Source of the DNA: a virus
Reading direction: 5' to 3' (one strand)
Virus record (IMG/VR): IMGVR_UViG_3300034159_000051
Location: 1 to 64,000 of that record
DNA length: 64,000 nt
Positions 49,055-55,785 of the stretch are shown piece by piece. Position 1 is the first letter of the stretch. The number at the start of each line of letters is the position of its first letter. A model generated the notes under the pieces. The model was not told the origin of the DNA. It made no database searches and saw only the letters and a list, made by a program, of their open reading frames with translations. The position numbers were made by a program, and so were the translations under genes.

Positions 49055-49264
49055 TTAATAAATAACTGCAAGTCTTAAGCACGTATAGCCGAGTTCGGTC
49101 GGGTTCCCGTCCCATATTTTGAGGGCCTCGTCAGCGTCTATTTGACGTCCATGCGCAGCGGAGATGTATTTGCAGATGGCTTCGTCTTTGGACTGAGCCA
49201 TCGAAAGGCTAACCTCTTTTCCGCTTGGATCGATTACGACCCAGAATGTTGTTTTCGTCGCCAT
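49055..49264 (-). CDS. Hypothetical protein
   Basis: 69 residues from the ATG at 49264. N-terminal strand pair (TKTTFWVVIDPSGKEVSLSM) and a helix with a final strand (YTCLRLAVIY). No start-associated motif; one nt separates it from the upstream stop. Confidence 0.6.
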   Translation of the reverse strand: MATKTTFWVVIDPSGKEVSLSMAQSKDEAICKYISAAHGRQIDADEALKIWDGNPTELGYTCLRLAVIY

Positions 49265-49265
49265 G

Positions 49266-49529
49266 TCAACGCGGCCTTGTTTCGGAAGTGAAGCCGATTG
49301 TGAACTGACGCCAGATCCACGCCTTTTGCTTGACGTCCCAGGCGAACCCTTCGTTTGGGTCATCCGGCATATTGACCTTGATCATGATCACGTTGCGGTA
49401 TTCGTTGATGGCTTGGCGCAGGCAGGTCTTGGTCTTGCGCTGGGTCCAGCCGAGGTGGAGGAAAAGCCCGCCCGGGCCACGAAGCGCCATCTCATATTTT
49501 GTCGTCTTGACTGATCCCATCATGGACAT
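49266..49529 (-). CDS. Hypothetical protein
   Basis: 87 residues from the ATG at 49529 (variant motif 10 at 3 nt). Beta-rich (YEMALRGPGGLFLHLGWTQR, NVIMIKVNMPDDPNEGFAWD). No family recognised. Confidence 0.65.
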   Translation of the reverse strand: MSMMGSVKTTKYEMALRGPGGLFLHLGWTQRKTKTCLRQAINEYRNVIMIKVNMPDDPNEGFAWDVKQKAWIWRQFTIGFTSETRPR

Positions 49530-49749
49530 GGTTCTGGTCCCTTGGTGGAGGGCGCTTAATGTGCGCCGCCTCGGCTTGCTCAAACTTGCGCTTTTCGCCT
49601 TCACGAATTAGGGCGCAGATTTTATCGTTGACCTCCGTTTCGATCCCGGCTGCTTCAAGCAAGCCGAGGATGTCATCTTCGAGTTGTGTTGTATCGCCGC
49701 ACTGCACATCGCAATGGCGGTCCCAGGCCTGAGAGGGACATGAGATCAT
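49492..49749 (-). CDS. Hypothetical protein running into the next gene
   Basis: 85 residues; the last 13 codons overlap gene 49266. The body is helical (LEDDILGLLEAAGIETEVND). The end (AEAAHIKRPPPRDQNHV) is a read-through of the hairpin-and-motif unit in which related genes stop, so an ancestral stop seems to have been lost by a small frame change. Confidence 0.6.
   Translation of the reverse strand: MISCPSQAWDRHCDVQCGDTTQLEDDILGLLEAAGIETEVNDKICALIREGEKRKFEQAEAAHIKRPPPRDQNHVHDGISQDDKI
49533..49543 (-). promoter_or_regulatory. Start-associated motif 10 (variant)
   Basis: AAGGGACCAGA, 3 nt before ATG 49529; preceded by CCTCCACC and a GGCGC/GCGCC inverted repeat, as in motifs 11-13. Confidence 0.75.
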
Positions 49750-50111
49750 GACCGGGCCGCCTGTTTTCGCTGAAACCTAAGTTTGTCGAGTTCCCAGTAG
49801 GTTGGCATATCGTCATCAAGCGCCGGGGCGATATTCACGCGGACGGCTGAGTCGGCCGGCAGGCAGCGATTAGCCTCGGCCTCGGCTTCCTGCGGTGAAT
49901 CAAACAGTTGCGCGCGCGACCGGTCCGCCCAATAGGCGCCGCTCCGCTCCATCGATGGGAGCAGATAGATGTGGAACGGCTCTGGGATCTGTCCAGGATG
50001 GTTCGGCCCGCGAGCCGGACGGAAATCCGTGGTCGACATCGAACGAACGACCCATTTCTTCTGAAGAACTGCGCGGAGAGCTTTGATTCTTTCTTCGCGT
50101 GACTGTGTCAT
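49746..50111 (-). CDS. Hypothetical protein
   Basis: 121 residues. ATGA overlap with the next gene. Helical start (REERIKALRAVLQKKWVV), a middle with PGQIPEPFHIYLLPSMERSG, and DSPQEAEAEANRCLPADSAV. GAGGAA lies before the ATG with motif 11 above. No family recognised. Confidence 0.7.
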   Translation of the reverse strand: MTQSREERIKALRAVLQKKWVVRSMSTTDFRPARGPNHPGQIPEPFHIYLLPSMERSGAYWADRSRAQLFDSPQEAEAEANRCLPADSAVRVNIAPALDDDMPTYWELDKLRFQRKQAARS

Positions 50112-50126
50112 CTCTATATTCCTCTA

Positions 50127-50137
50127 TCTGATCCCTT
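50127..50137 (-). promoter_or_regulatory. Start-associated motif 11 (distant)
   Basis: AAGGGATCAGA, 15 nt before ATG 50111. A separate ribosome site, GAGGAA, lies between, so this copy cannot itself be the ribosome site. Confidence 0.85.
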
Positions 50138-50145
50138 GGTGGAGG

Positions 50146-50160
50146 TGCGCTTAGCGCGCC
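50146..50160 (-). repeat. Intercistronic hairpin around a stop codon
   Basis: Leftward GGCGCGCTAAGCGCA: the TAA stop of gene 50151 sits in the loop of a GGCGC/GCGC(C) inverted repeat. The same unit occurs at 50420-50434 and 50740-50754, and altered at 49551-49567, each just before CC-rich sequence and a start-associated motif. Confidence 0.7.
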
Positions 50161-50387
50161 TCGATAACCTGCCAAAACTCCGAACGAGCGAAGTTCCAAT
50201 ATTTGGCCCTGTAGTCATGCTCTTGCATTAGAACACCTTCAAGGTGAGCAAAAGCATGATCATGGTCGGCCTTCTGCTCGATGGCTTTCATTGCGTGGGC
50301 TCGGCCAAGGTTACGCATGATGTTTTTGCAAGCGGTGCGATAGGCTGGGTTCTGTTCAAGTTCTGAAAGTTCTTCACGGAGCGCCAT
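50151..50387 (-). CDS. Hypothetical protein
   Basis: 78 residues from the ATG at 50387 (AGGAAC before it, motif 12 above). Helical with several His (NIMRNLGRAHAMKAIEQKAD). Ends ...VIEAR in the hairpin unit. No family recognised. Confidence 0.65.
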   Translation of the reverse strand: MALREELSELEQNPAYRTACKNIMRNLGRAHAMKAIEQKADHDHAFAHLEGVLMQEHDYRAKYWNFARSEFWQVIEAR

Positions 50388-50401
50388 TTGATTTGTTCCT
50401 A

Positions 50402-50412
50402 TCTGACCCCTT
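50402..50412 (-). promoter_or_regulatory. Start-associated motif 12 (variant, distant)
   Basis: AAGGGGTCAGA, 14 nt before ATG 50387, with AGGAAC between. Confidence 0.75.
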
Positions 50413-50419
50413 GAAGGAG

Positions 50420-50434
50420 GGCGCTTATCGCGCC
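50420..50434 (-). repeat. Intercistronic hairpin, second unit
   Basis: GGCGCGATAAGCGCC; TAA of gene 50425 in the loop. Confidence 0.7.
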
Positions 50435-50709
50435 ACCTCGGCCTCGATGATTTCCTTACGAACGATGCGAACGCCTTCCTTTTTGTTCGCGCAGCTTTCG
50501 GAGGCTTGGTCGGCGGCGATGCGCGTGCTGGAAAATCCAGTCTTGAGGGCTTGTCGGTGCTGGCCCTTGAGGACGGCGCCGGTGATCGGATCAAAAGACC
50601 AAGGAATGTCGAGTTCGACGAGCCAGCCGTAACGAAGCGTGGCGTTTGTCGTCGTGCGCGAGATCGCCGATCCGTCTTCGAAGGTCACCGTGAGTTTCCG
50701 TTTTGCCAT
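50425..50709 (-). CDS. Hypothetical protein
   Basis: 94 residues (LTVTFEDGSAISRTTTNATL, DIPWSFDPITGAVLKG): a beta-rich first half and a helical basic second half ending ...AEVAR. GGAAGC and motif 13 precede the ATG. No family recognised. Confidence 0.65.
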   Translation of the reverse strand: MAKRKLTVTFEDGSAISRTTTNATLRYGWLVELDIPWSFDPITGAVLKGQHRQALKTGFSSTRIAADQASESCANKKEGVRIVRKEIIEAEVAR

Positions 50710-50720
50710 TTTCGTGCTTC

Positions 50721-50729
50721 CTGATCCCT
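50721..50729 (-). promoter_or_regulatory. Start-associated motif 13 (variant, distant)
   Basis: AGGGATCAG(GAAG), 11 nt before ATG 50709; the following GGAAGC is a likely ribosome site. Confidence 0.7.
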
Positions 50730-50739
50730 GGGGGCGGCC

Positions 50740-50754
50740 GGCGCTTAGAGCGCC
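50740..50754 (-). repeat. Intercistronic hairpin, third unit
   Basis: GGCGCTCTAAGCGCC; TAA of gene 50745 in the loop. Confidence 0.7.
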
Positions 50755-50933
50755 TCCACCAAATTCACCGTATCCATGACGCGGGTGTGCTGCTTCGCGT
50801 TCGGATCAAGGCACTTCACATCGGCCATCCAGCGCTCCTTGCTCCTGCGGGTGCTGAGCCAAGGGCCGTGAACGATTTCGTAGGATTTCCCGTTCAGCTT
50901 GTGTCTGTAAACTTTTCCAGCTTCGAGTTTCAT
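50745..50933 (-). CDS. Hypothetical protein
   Basis: 62 residues: an SH3-like small beta protein pattern (MKLEAGKVYRHKLNGKSYEI, then WMADVKCLDPN, ending LVEAL). First gene after a strong promoter. Function unknown. Confidence 0.7.
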   Translation of the reverse strand: MKLEAGKVYRHKLNGKSYEIVHGPWLSTRRSKERWMADVKCLDPNAKQHTRVMDTVNLVEAL

Positions 50934-50948
50934 TTTCGTGTCCGTCTC

Positions 50949-50958
50949 TCTGATCCCT
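50949..50958 (-). promoter_or_regulatory. Start-associated motif 14 (distant)
   Basis: AGGGATCAGA, 15 nt before ATG 50933, beginning about 8 nt after the -10 element at 50967, that is at the predicted transcript start. Confidence 0.85.
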
Positions 50959-50966
50959 ATGTCATA

Positions 50967-50995
50967 AATATAAGCACTTCAAAGACGGTTGGCAA
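50967..50995 (-). promoter_or_regulatory. Sigma70-type promoter for genes from 50933 leftward
   Basis: Leftward TTGCCA (50995-50990), exactly 17 nt, TATATT (50972-50967). It lies in a ~110-nt AT-rich gap between gene 51048 and gene 50745. Confidence 0.78.
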
Positions 50996-51047
50996 GAGAA
51001 AAACGGTTGCGATAATGCTAATTTAAACAACCGCTCAACCCTTCAGG

Positions 51048-51446
51048 TTAGCGTGCGCATCCGGCAACCTTAAGTGGGTTTATATCCACCCATAGCCGAC
51101 GCCTATTCCATGCAGCAAATAATTCGATGTTTGATTCCGGCGGCGGGTCTTTGGTTGTGAGCAGCGTTTCGAACTCGGCGGCGGTGCGCATCCACTTGAT
51201 CCTGTCGCAAGCGACGCAGGCCGTGTAAATATTATGCAGGCCCGACGTGCCGCCCCGGCTCGCGGGCGTGGCGTGATCGCCGACCGCGCCTTCAAGCGGG
51301 ATCGGCTCGAAACAATACCGACACCGACCGCCGTCGCGCTCATAGGCCAAGAGCTTGATCCGCCGCCGCCTCTTGCTGTTGTGCCTTCCGTTGTTGGCTC
51401 GCGACGTCCGGGCGCAATGTCCGGCGCTGCCGATCACGGCGCTCAT
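51048..51446 (-). CDS. HNH endonuclease
   Basis: 132 residues from the ATG at 51446 (ATGA overlap with the methyltransferase). CRYCFEPI, then GDHATPASRGGTSGLHNIYT, then CVACDRIKW give the HNH pattern with two CxxC zinc pairs, D-H, and N. A basic N terminus (NNGRHNSKRRRRIKLL) may bind DNA. Could serve packaging, homing or attack on other DNA. Coupling to an adenine methyltransferase suggests related use, but a restriction system is not shown. Confidence 0.82.
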   Translation of the reverse strand: MSAVIGSAGHCARTSRANNGRHNSKRRRRIKLLAYERDGGRCRYCFEPIPLEGAVGDHATPASRGGTSGLHNIYTACVACDRIKWMRTAAEFETLLTTKDPPPESNIELFAAWNRRRLWVDINPLKVAGCAR

Positions 51447-52060
51447 CGGGGCCGCCCCACAAATAGGTCTTTTTGCGACAAATCGACTTTGGATGCAGGG
51501 CGCGGAGAATATTCCGGGGCCGCTTGCCGCCCCCACGAGACCCAGTTGGGACGCTCCCCGCGCGCGAACAACTCTATATAAGGACCGGGAGAACAGGCCT
51601 CGATCAGCGCGTACTGCTCATCGGGTTTTCGCGAGTGCTCCCGCTTGCGGGTGGAGATAGAGTTGACTTGTCTGCGGCCGGGCGCAAGCGTGCGCGCATT
51701 CTTGCCGCGAACTCCGAATAGCAGCAGTTCCGTCACGTTACGGAAGTAGAAGCCGACGCCGCGCCCGTCCGGGCCGCCATCCTTTCGGATCTTGTGCCAG
51801 ACGATGTTGGTTTTGTACATAAATCCCCACGCTTTCATTACCTCTCCGGCCTCAAACAGAAGTGCGTTCGGCGTCCAAAGGTACAGATGGCAGGTCGGCG
51901 CCGCTATCTCGGCGACAGGCAACGCCTTGATTGCGTCCAAGGCCATAGTTTCGTAGCGGTGCAGCCGTCCATGTTCCGGGGCGACCTTTCCCGTCGCGTT
52001 TTGAAACCTCCACGGCGGATCGCAAAGGATAGCGCCGAAGCGTTGATTGGGGAGAATCAT
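51443..52060 (-). CDS. MT-A70 family adenine-N6 DNA methyltransferase
   Basis: 205 residues from the ATG at 52060 (ATGA overlap with the upstream gene). FGAILCDPPWRFQNATG holds the DPPW catalytic motif; then LYLWTPNALLFEAGEVMKAW, WHKIRKDG and LLLFGVRGKNARTL, the usual MT-A70 order, and PYIELFARGERPNWVSWG for S-adenosylmethionine binding. Phage enzymes of this type (Dam-like or MunI-like) methylate adenine in the phage genome and can block host restriction. Followed by an HNH gene. Confidence 0.9.
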   Translation of the reverse strand: MILPNQRFGAILCDPPWRFQNATGKVAPEHGRLHRYETMALDAIKALPVAEIAAPTCHLYLWTPNALLFEAGEVMKAWGFMYKTNIVWHKIRKDGGPDGRGVGFYFRNVTELLLFGVRGKNARTLAPGRRQVNSISTRKREHSRKPDEQYALIEACSPGPYIELFARGERPNWVSWGRQAAPEYSPRPASKVDLSQKDLFVGRPR

Positions 52061-52446
52061 CTGGACGGCCCTTCGAGTGTCGCGATCCGGGCCTGCAGCT
52101 CGCGCCAAATCTTCGGAGCCCGCTGCGCAAGCTGGGCGCGGTCGGTTCCAAGGCCGGCCGCCGGCCAAACGACAGTCACTCCCGCGTCCATCGCCTGCGC
52201 GATTCGCATCCAGGCGCCCATTGTTTTTTCGACCCACTCATCGTAGTTTGCGTCGCAAAGGAAGGCATAGGACGCCATGGATGGCGCGCGTTTGGTGGCG
52301 ATCCCGACGCAGTTCGGCTCGCCCCGGCATTCCTTGGCCTGCCCGCCGAACCCTCGGCGCGCGAAGTTGTCGCCGAACACGTAAAGGCGATCGGGATGGC
52401 GGCGGATTTCAGCTCTGACATACCAGTCAACGATCAGAGCCGGCAT
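52057..52446 (-). CDS. DUF7831-like protein
   Basis: 129 residues from the ATG at 52446. RLYVFGDNFARRGFGGQAKE, RGEPNCVGIATKRAPSM and CDANYDEW match a widespread phage and bacterial protein type with a conserved G-D-N-x-x-x-x-G-x-G-G-Q-A motif, which I know as DUF7831. Function unknown; the Gly-rich motif suggests nucleotide or ADP-ribose binding. Coupled to the methyltransferase by ATGA overlap. Confidence 0.7.
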   Translation of the reverse strand: MPALIVDWYVRAEIRRHPDRLYVFGDNFARRGFGGQAKECRGEPNCVGIATKRAPSMASYAFLCDANYDEWVEKTMGAWMRIAQAMDAGVTVVWPAAGLGTDRAQLAQRAPKIWRELQARIATLEGPSR

Positions 52447-52730
52447 CGCCACCACTTGCGCGCAATAACGATTGGATCGGACCATCTTTTGATCTCTGCG
52501 TCCGATATGAAGATCGACCCGTTCCCGTAGTTATCTTTGACGCCGTATCCGGGGGCGAGGAGTTCGCTCTGCTTTTTGAATCCGCGCATAGGTCGAACGT
52601 AAAAAACGACGTTGCACGGCATCGTGCGCCAGAGCGAATGGTCCATGAAATATTCGGCGCCATTCGAGACGCGGAACCGGACGCGAGGGAGGTTGTCGGC
52701 TTCCAGTTGCCGGATAGTTGGGATCGTCAT
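52434..52730 (-). CDS. Hypothetical protein
   Basis: 98 residues (IRQLEADNLPRVRFRVSNGA, SLWRTMPCNVVFYVRPMRGF). Overlaps the next gene by 13 nt and starts where the upstream gene stops. No family recognised. Confidence 0.65.
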   Translation of the reverse strand: MTIPTIRQLEADNLPRVRFRVSNGAEYFMDHSLWRTMPCNVVFYVRPMRGFKKQSELLAPGYGVKDNYGNGSIFISDAEIKRWSDPIVIARKWWRCRL

Positions 52731-53191
52731 CAGCTATCGTTCCGTCTCGGCGGTTGTCCTCTAACTAGAAAATAGATTGCAAACGGTAAAACAAGCACCA
52801 TCAACTGGATGAAAATAGCATTCCCAAGGCACAAACGAGCTTGCGCTTCATCTAGGGTGTATCCAAAATCAACAAAAACATCGGCCAATATTGAATCTGG
52901 TTGCATCCTCGGAATTTTAATTGAAAACAAAGAGACGGACAACTGAAGCAGATTCCAAAGGAATATCCATATAAACAAAATAATATATATGATTTTTACT
53001 ATGAAGTTTTCTGAATATAAAACATAGACCGGGATCACCGACATAAATATTATGTTTGAAAGAACTGACCAAACTGACCAAAACCCAGCATTGATGAACG
53101 AGGATAGATAAGTTTCAATACAAACAAGAAGGATCGCGGAAGCTAGCGCGATCGACAAGGCAACACGGTTGACGTGCAGCGGCATTTGCAT
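52730..53191 (-). CDS. AT-rich four-helix membrane protein
   Basis: 153 residues from the ATG at 53191 (TGATG junction). Four hydrophobic helices: LSIALASAILLVCIETYL, VLSNIIFMSVIPVYVLYS, IYIILFIWIFLWNLLQLSVS and IQLMVLVLPFAIYFLV. Base composition from about 52780 to 53100 is clearly AT-rich against GC-rich neighbours, with several rare AT-ending codons, so it was probably acquired. Could be a lysogen-expressed or superinfection-related membrane protein; no family recognised. Confidence 0.7.
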   Translation of the reverse strand: MQMPLHVNRVALSIALASAILLVCIETYLSSFINAGFWSVWSVLSNIIFMSVIPVYVLYSENFIVKIIYIILFIWIFLWNLLQLSVSLFSIKIPRMQPDSILADVFVDFGYTLDEAQARLCLGNAIFIQLMVLVLPFAIYFLVRGQPPRRNDS

Positions 53192-53565
53192 CACGGTTTC
53201 ACCCTCAATTCCGACGGCAGGGCAAGCCAAAGGTCGGCAACGGCTTCTTCCGGTGTTGCGCCTTCAAAAATCCACCCCATCAAAAGCTCGCTGTAATGGC
53301 GATAAGACGCCACGTAGCGGCCGGGCTTCTTTTCCAGGGAGAACCAGCCGCGTCCGCCGCGCCCGTCCTCGATTTCTTCCGGGCACCCGTCGATCAACTC
53401 CTCAAGCGCCGGGCTGTAGGCGATAGGAAGCGATGTCTGCCAGGGCACGGCAGTCTTATTTCCAGCAACGACGTACTCTCCGCTTCCCGGCCCGAGATCC
53501 TGATAGACCGGTTGTCGCCAGCCGGCCTCTTTGAGCGCCTGCGCCTTTTTGAAGGATAGCGTCAT
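53191..53565 (-). CDS. Hypothetical protein
   Basis: 124 residues. A conserved-looking phage protein type (DGRGGRGWFSLEKKPGRYVA, EGATPEEAVADLWLALPS), with the last part resembling small domains in which a strand precedes an EEA-helix. Overlaps the gene upstream by ATGA. Function unknown. Confidence 0.7.
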   Translation of the reverse strand: MTLSFKKAQALKEAGWRQPVYQDLGPGSGEYVVAGNKTAVPWQTSLPIAYSPALEELIDGCPEEIEDGRGGRGWFSLEKKPGRYVASYRHYSELLMGWIFEGATPEEAVADLWLALPSELRVKP

Positions 53566-53870
53566 GGCGTCACCTGCTTGAGCCGTTCTTCGCAGGCGCG
53601 AAGTATGCGCCGGAATAGCTCTTGATCTGCCTCAACGAGCGTCGGCGACGTCAGGCCCGCTTGAAGCTCCATTTCTGCGAGCGCTTGGAAGGAGGTTTCG
53701 AGGGCGGCGTAGCCATTTGCTTTACATGCGCAGGTCCGCGCGCCGTCGGCGACCTCCTTATCGTCGCAAAAAACACGGCGCCCATCTACGGTGGCTCCGC
53801 AGCAATCCTCATCCCGGATCGCTGCGGACACCTTATGCCATAGCGTTTTGAAGGGGTCGTTAGAGGCCAT
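53562..53870 (-). CDS. Cys-rich hypothetical protein
   Basis: 102 residues from the ATG at 53870; a TTG three codons further up is possible. Several Cys (DEDCCGATVDGRRVFCDD, ARTCACKA) suggest a metal site; then helices. Overlaps the upstream gene by 11 nt. Confidence 0.65.
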   Translation of the reverse strand: MASNDPFKTLWHKVSAAIRDEDCCGATVDGRRVFCDDKEVADGARTCACKANGYAALETSFQALAEMELQAGLTSPTLVEADQELFRRILRACEERLKQVTP

Positions 53871-54153
53871 GAACGACAATCCTCTCGATCTCGTCGTCGG
53901 TCAGCTCGTACAAGATAGCTTTTTCGCCAACCCGGATATCATCGAGCGTGAAGAAGACCTTGCTGTCCGCATTTTCGCGGCACGCCGCCAAAATCCCCGC
54001 CAAGAAATTGCGCGGCGTCAGCGGGACAATTGGCCCCGGTCGTAAGGATTCCGGGATGAGCCGCGGGCTGATCTTGAGGGCGACGCAGTAAAGAAAATAG
54101 CAGACGCTCTCCGGCATGAGACGATGAAGCGTCACCCAAAACCGATTGATCAC
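53860..54153 (-). CDS. Hypothetical protein (GTG start)
   Basis: 97 residues from GTG 54153, chosen because GGAGG lies 5 nt upstream and GTGA overlaps the previous stop. Helical start (FWVTLHRLMPESVCYFLYCV), then an acidic C-terminal domain (VFFTLDDIRVGEKAILYELT). No family recognised. Confidence 0.65.
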   Translation of the reverse strand: MINRFWVTLHRLMPESVCYFLYCVALKISPRLIPESLRPGPIVPLTPRNFLAGILAACRENADSKVFFTLDDIRVGEKAILYELTDDEIERIVVHGL

Positions 54154-54581
54154 GATTTCCTCCTTTGGAATGGATTCCAGCGCCGCGGCCGCGGCTGCGC
54201 CCTGCATCCTGACTCGTTGGCGTTGACGCCCTGGATGCAGGATAGGTCATAGAGGCCGTGCTCTGCGTCGAGTTCCGTCTGCACACGCTCGTCTCTTACG
54301 CGCATGAGTTCGAGCTGTTGCTTCTCGCGCCGCAGACGGTATTGATCAACCCCCTCCCACGCATCCAGCTCCCCAGACCAGTGATCGGCTGTCTCAGGCT
54401 GGATGCGAGTAGCCTGCGCCGTGGCCGGCTTGACGACTTCATACGTCGTATCGATCACGGCCGGTGGCGGACTTGGCGAGGAGACGGCAGGAAGGGTTTG
54501 CTTTTCCTCCTTCCCAGTTTGTTGTTCCTCCTCCCCAAACGTAGCGACGGTGTGACGCCCAACTAGAAAATTAACGGCCAT
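54150..54581 (-). CDS. Hypothetical protein with basic tail
   Basis: 143 residues. A strong extended ribosome site, AAAGGAGTGATCA, precedes the ATG. Low-complexity Pro/Ser/Glu N-terminal half, a charged coiled-coil middle (YRLRREKQQLELMRVRDERV), and a basic end (RAQPRPRRWNPFQRRK). Function unknown. Confidence 0.7.
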   Translation of the reverse strand: MAVNFLVGRHTVATFGEEEQQTGKEEKQTLPAVSSPSPPPAVIDTTYEVVKPATAQATRIQPETADHWSGELDAWEGVDQYRLRREKQQLELMRVRDERVQTELDAEHGLYDLSCIQGVNANESGCRAQPRPRRWNPFQRRKS

Positions 54582-54648
54582 TGATCACTCCTTTTACTTT
54601 CTTCGTAGTCGAGAAACGAAGCGTCATCTCCGCTGGCTCGACCTTCAT
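54571..54648 (-). CDS. Possible 25-residue protein
   Basis: ATGA overlap with the upstream membrane protein gene; peptide MKVEPAEMTLRFSTTKKVKG plus five residues. Its end contains the ribosome site and first codons of gene 54150. The tight coupling argues for a real gene; the size argues caution. Confidence 0.35.
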   Translation of the reverse strand: MKVEPAEMTLRFSTTKKVKGVINGR

Positions 54649-54848
54649 CGCGGACCGCCCTCGCCACCCTTTTTATGGAAGGCGCAGAGTATTATTTTTC
54701 CGATCTCGACGGTGACCCCTCCGAGGATGGCGCTGAACGCTAAACGCCAAAACCAGCCTGGGCTTTGATCGAAGCCGCCGGCGATATGGAGGGCGGACCC
54801 GACAACCATGGATGCGGCGAAAATAAAAATAGGATTTGATGTACGCAT
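54645..54848 (-). CDS. Small membrane protein
   Basis: 67 residues from ATG 54848 (TGATG junction; a GTG one codon up is less likely). Two hydrophobic segments (PIFIFAASMVVGSALHIAGG, AFSAILGGVTVEIGKIILCA) and a Lys/Gly end. Holin-like in size but far from the lysis cassette. Confidence 0.65.
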   Translation of the reverse strand: MRTSNPIFIFAASMVVGSALHIAGGFDQSPGWFWRLAFSAILGGVTVEIGKIILCAFHKKGGEGGPR

Positions 54849-55051
54849 CACCCGTCACCTATCTTGCGTTCGATGCAATAATGGTCCGCGAACTCCTCTA
54901 TTGTGTGCTTGCCGTTCACGAGGCCGACGATATGGTCATGCAACTCTTTAAGCGCGTAGGCGTGCACGCCGCCATACATCTTGTCGCCGCGCTTGGCGGC
55001 GGACCCGGCGTTCTCGATCAGGCCCTTGAGGTTGACTTTCATGCCGCTCAT
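54848..55051 (-). CDS. Hypothetical protein
   Basis: 67 residues from the ATG at 55051 abutting motif 15. Helical (LIENAGSAAKRGDKMYGGVH, ELHDHIVGLVNGKHTIEEFA). No family recognised. Confidence 0.7.
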   Translation of the reverse strand: MSGMKVNLKGLIENAGSAAKRGDKMYGGVHAYALKELHDHIVGLVNGKHTIEEFADHYCIERKIGDG

Positions 55052-55062
55052 CTGATCCCCTT
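55051..55062 (-). promoter_or_regulatory. Start-associated motif 15
   Basis: AAGGGGATCAG-ATG; its final A is the first base of the start codon, as in motifs 1 and 17. Confidence 0.85.
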
Positions 55063-55068
55063 CACTTT

Positions 55069-55269
55069 CTAATGGTACGGCGGAAAATAGAGGCGGCGGG
55101 CGGCCATGCCTTGCCGCTCGTCCTCGCATTTTTCAGGCTGCGGGCAGGCGATCGCAGCGAAGTTTCCACCCTTCGAAATCGGATCGTAGATCGATGTCGA
55201 ATACAGGTAGCAGTTGCAGGTCGAGCACCAGACTTTGCATTCGCACGGGTCTTCGGCGGCTTCGGTCAT
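55069..55269 (-). CDS. Cys-rich small protein
   Basis: 66 residues from the ATG at 55269 (ATGA overlap). CECKVWCSTCNCYLYS and CPQPEKC suggest bound metal. Function unknown. Confidence 0.65.
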   Translation of the reverse strand: MTEAAEDPCECKVWCSTCNCYLYSTSIYDPISKGGNFAAIACPQPEKCEDERQGMAARRLYFPPYH

Positions 55270-55445
55270 GTTGCGATCCAATAAGCTCCGACTAAGAGAC
55301 CAACACAAGGAATCGCCGCAAGAATAAAGGCCGCGACGGCGCATCCCTTATGGGGCGCGCCAGGATCGTATCCCCAGCCTGTTTTTGGGTCTGGCATAGG
55401 CATTACGCCAATGATAATTCCAGGGCCGTACTTGCGTTTGGTCAT
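55266..55445 (-). CDS. Small membrane protein
   Basis: 59 residues from the ATG at 55445, which follows the upstream stop and has AGGGAAGATG before it. One hydrophobic segment (CAVAAFILAAIPCVGLLVGA) at the C terminus, after a Gly/Pro-rich start. Confidence 0.6.
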   Translation of the reverse strand: MTKRKYGPGIIIGVMPMPDPKTGWGYDPGAPHKGCAVAAFILAAIPCVGLLVGAYWIAT

Positions 55446-55458
55446 CGGCTCATCTTCC

Positions 55459-55770
55459 CTACACAAACATCTGCAACCAGTTGTCTTCTTCGTCGTAGCG
55501 GACGCCGCAGCGGATCAAGGTGATGATGTCCTCCTCAGTCGCCGCCTCGGCCAGCGCTTCAAGGTCGACGTCAAGCCCGATTTCATCGTGCCCGGCGTCG
55601 CCGACGATATCGCGGTTGCCCGGAACAAGCTTATCGAGCAAGAGGAAGGCGCACAGGTCCGGGCGCTTGCTTAGCGGGTTCTCGATGCGGCTGAATTCGA
55701 GGAGTTCTCCAGTCCCGTCGGTATCTGTTCCGTCGTATTTTTCGAAGGTCTTTTTTAGGTCGATCGCCAT
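55459..55770 (-). CDS. Acidic hypothetical protein
   Basis: 103 residues (MAIDLKKTFEKYDGTDTDGT, LCAFLLLDKLVPGNRDIVGD, ATEEDIITLIRCGVRYDEED). Motif 16 lies 3 nt upstream. A similar two-part pattern occurs in other phage early proteins; function unknown. Confidence 0.7.
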   Translation of the reverse strand: MAIDLKKTFEKYDGTDTDGTGELLEFSRIENPLSKRPDLCAFLLLDKLVPGNRDIVGDAGHDEIGLDVDLEALAEAATEEDIITLIRCGVRYDEEDNWLQMFV

Positions 55771-55773
55771 TAA

Positions 55774-55785
55774 TCTGATCCCTTT
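55774..55785 (-). promoter_or_regulatory. Start-associated motif 16
   Basis: AAAGGGATCAGA (exact), 3 nt before ATG 55770. Confidence 0.88.
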
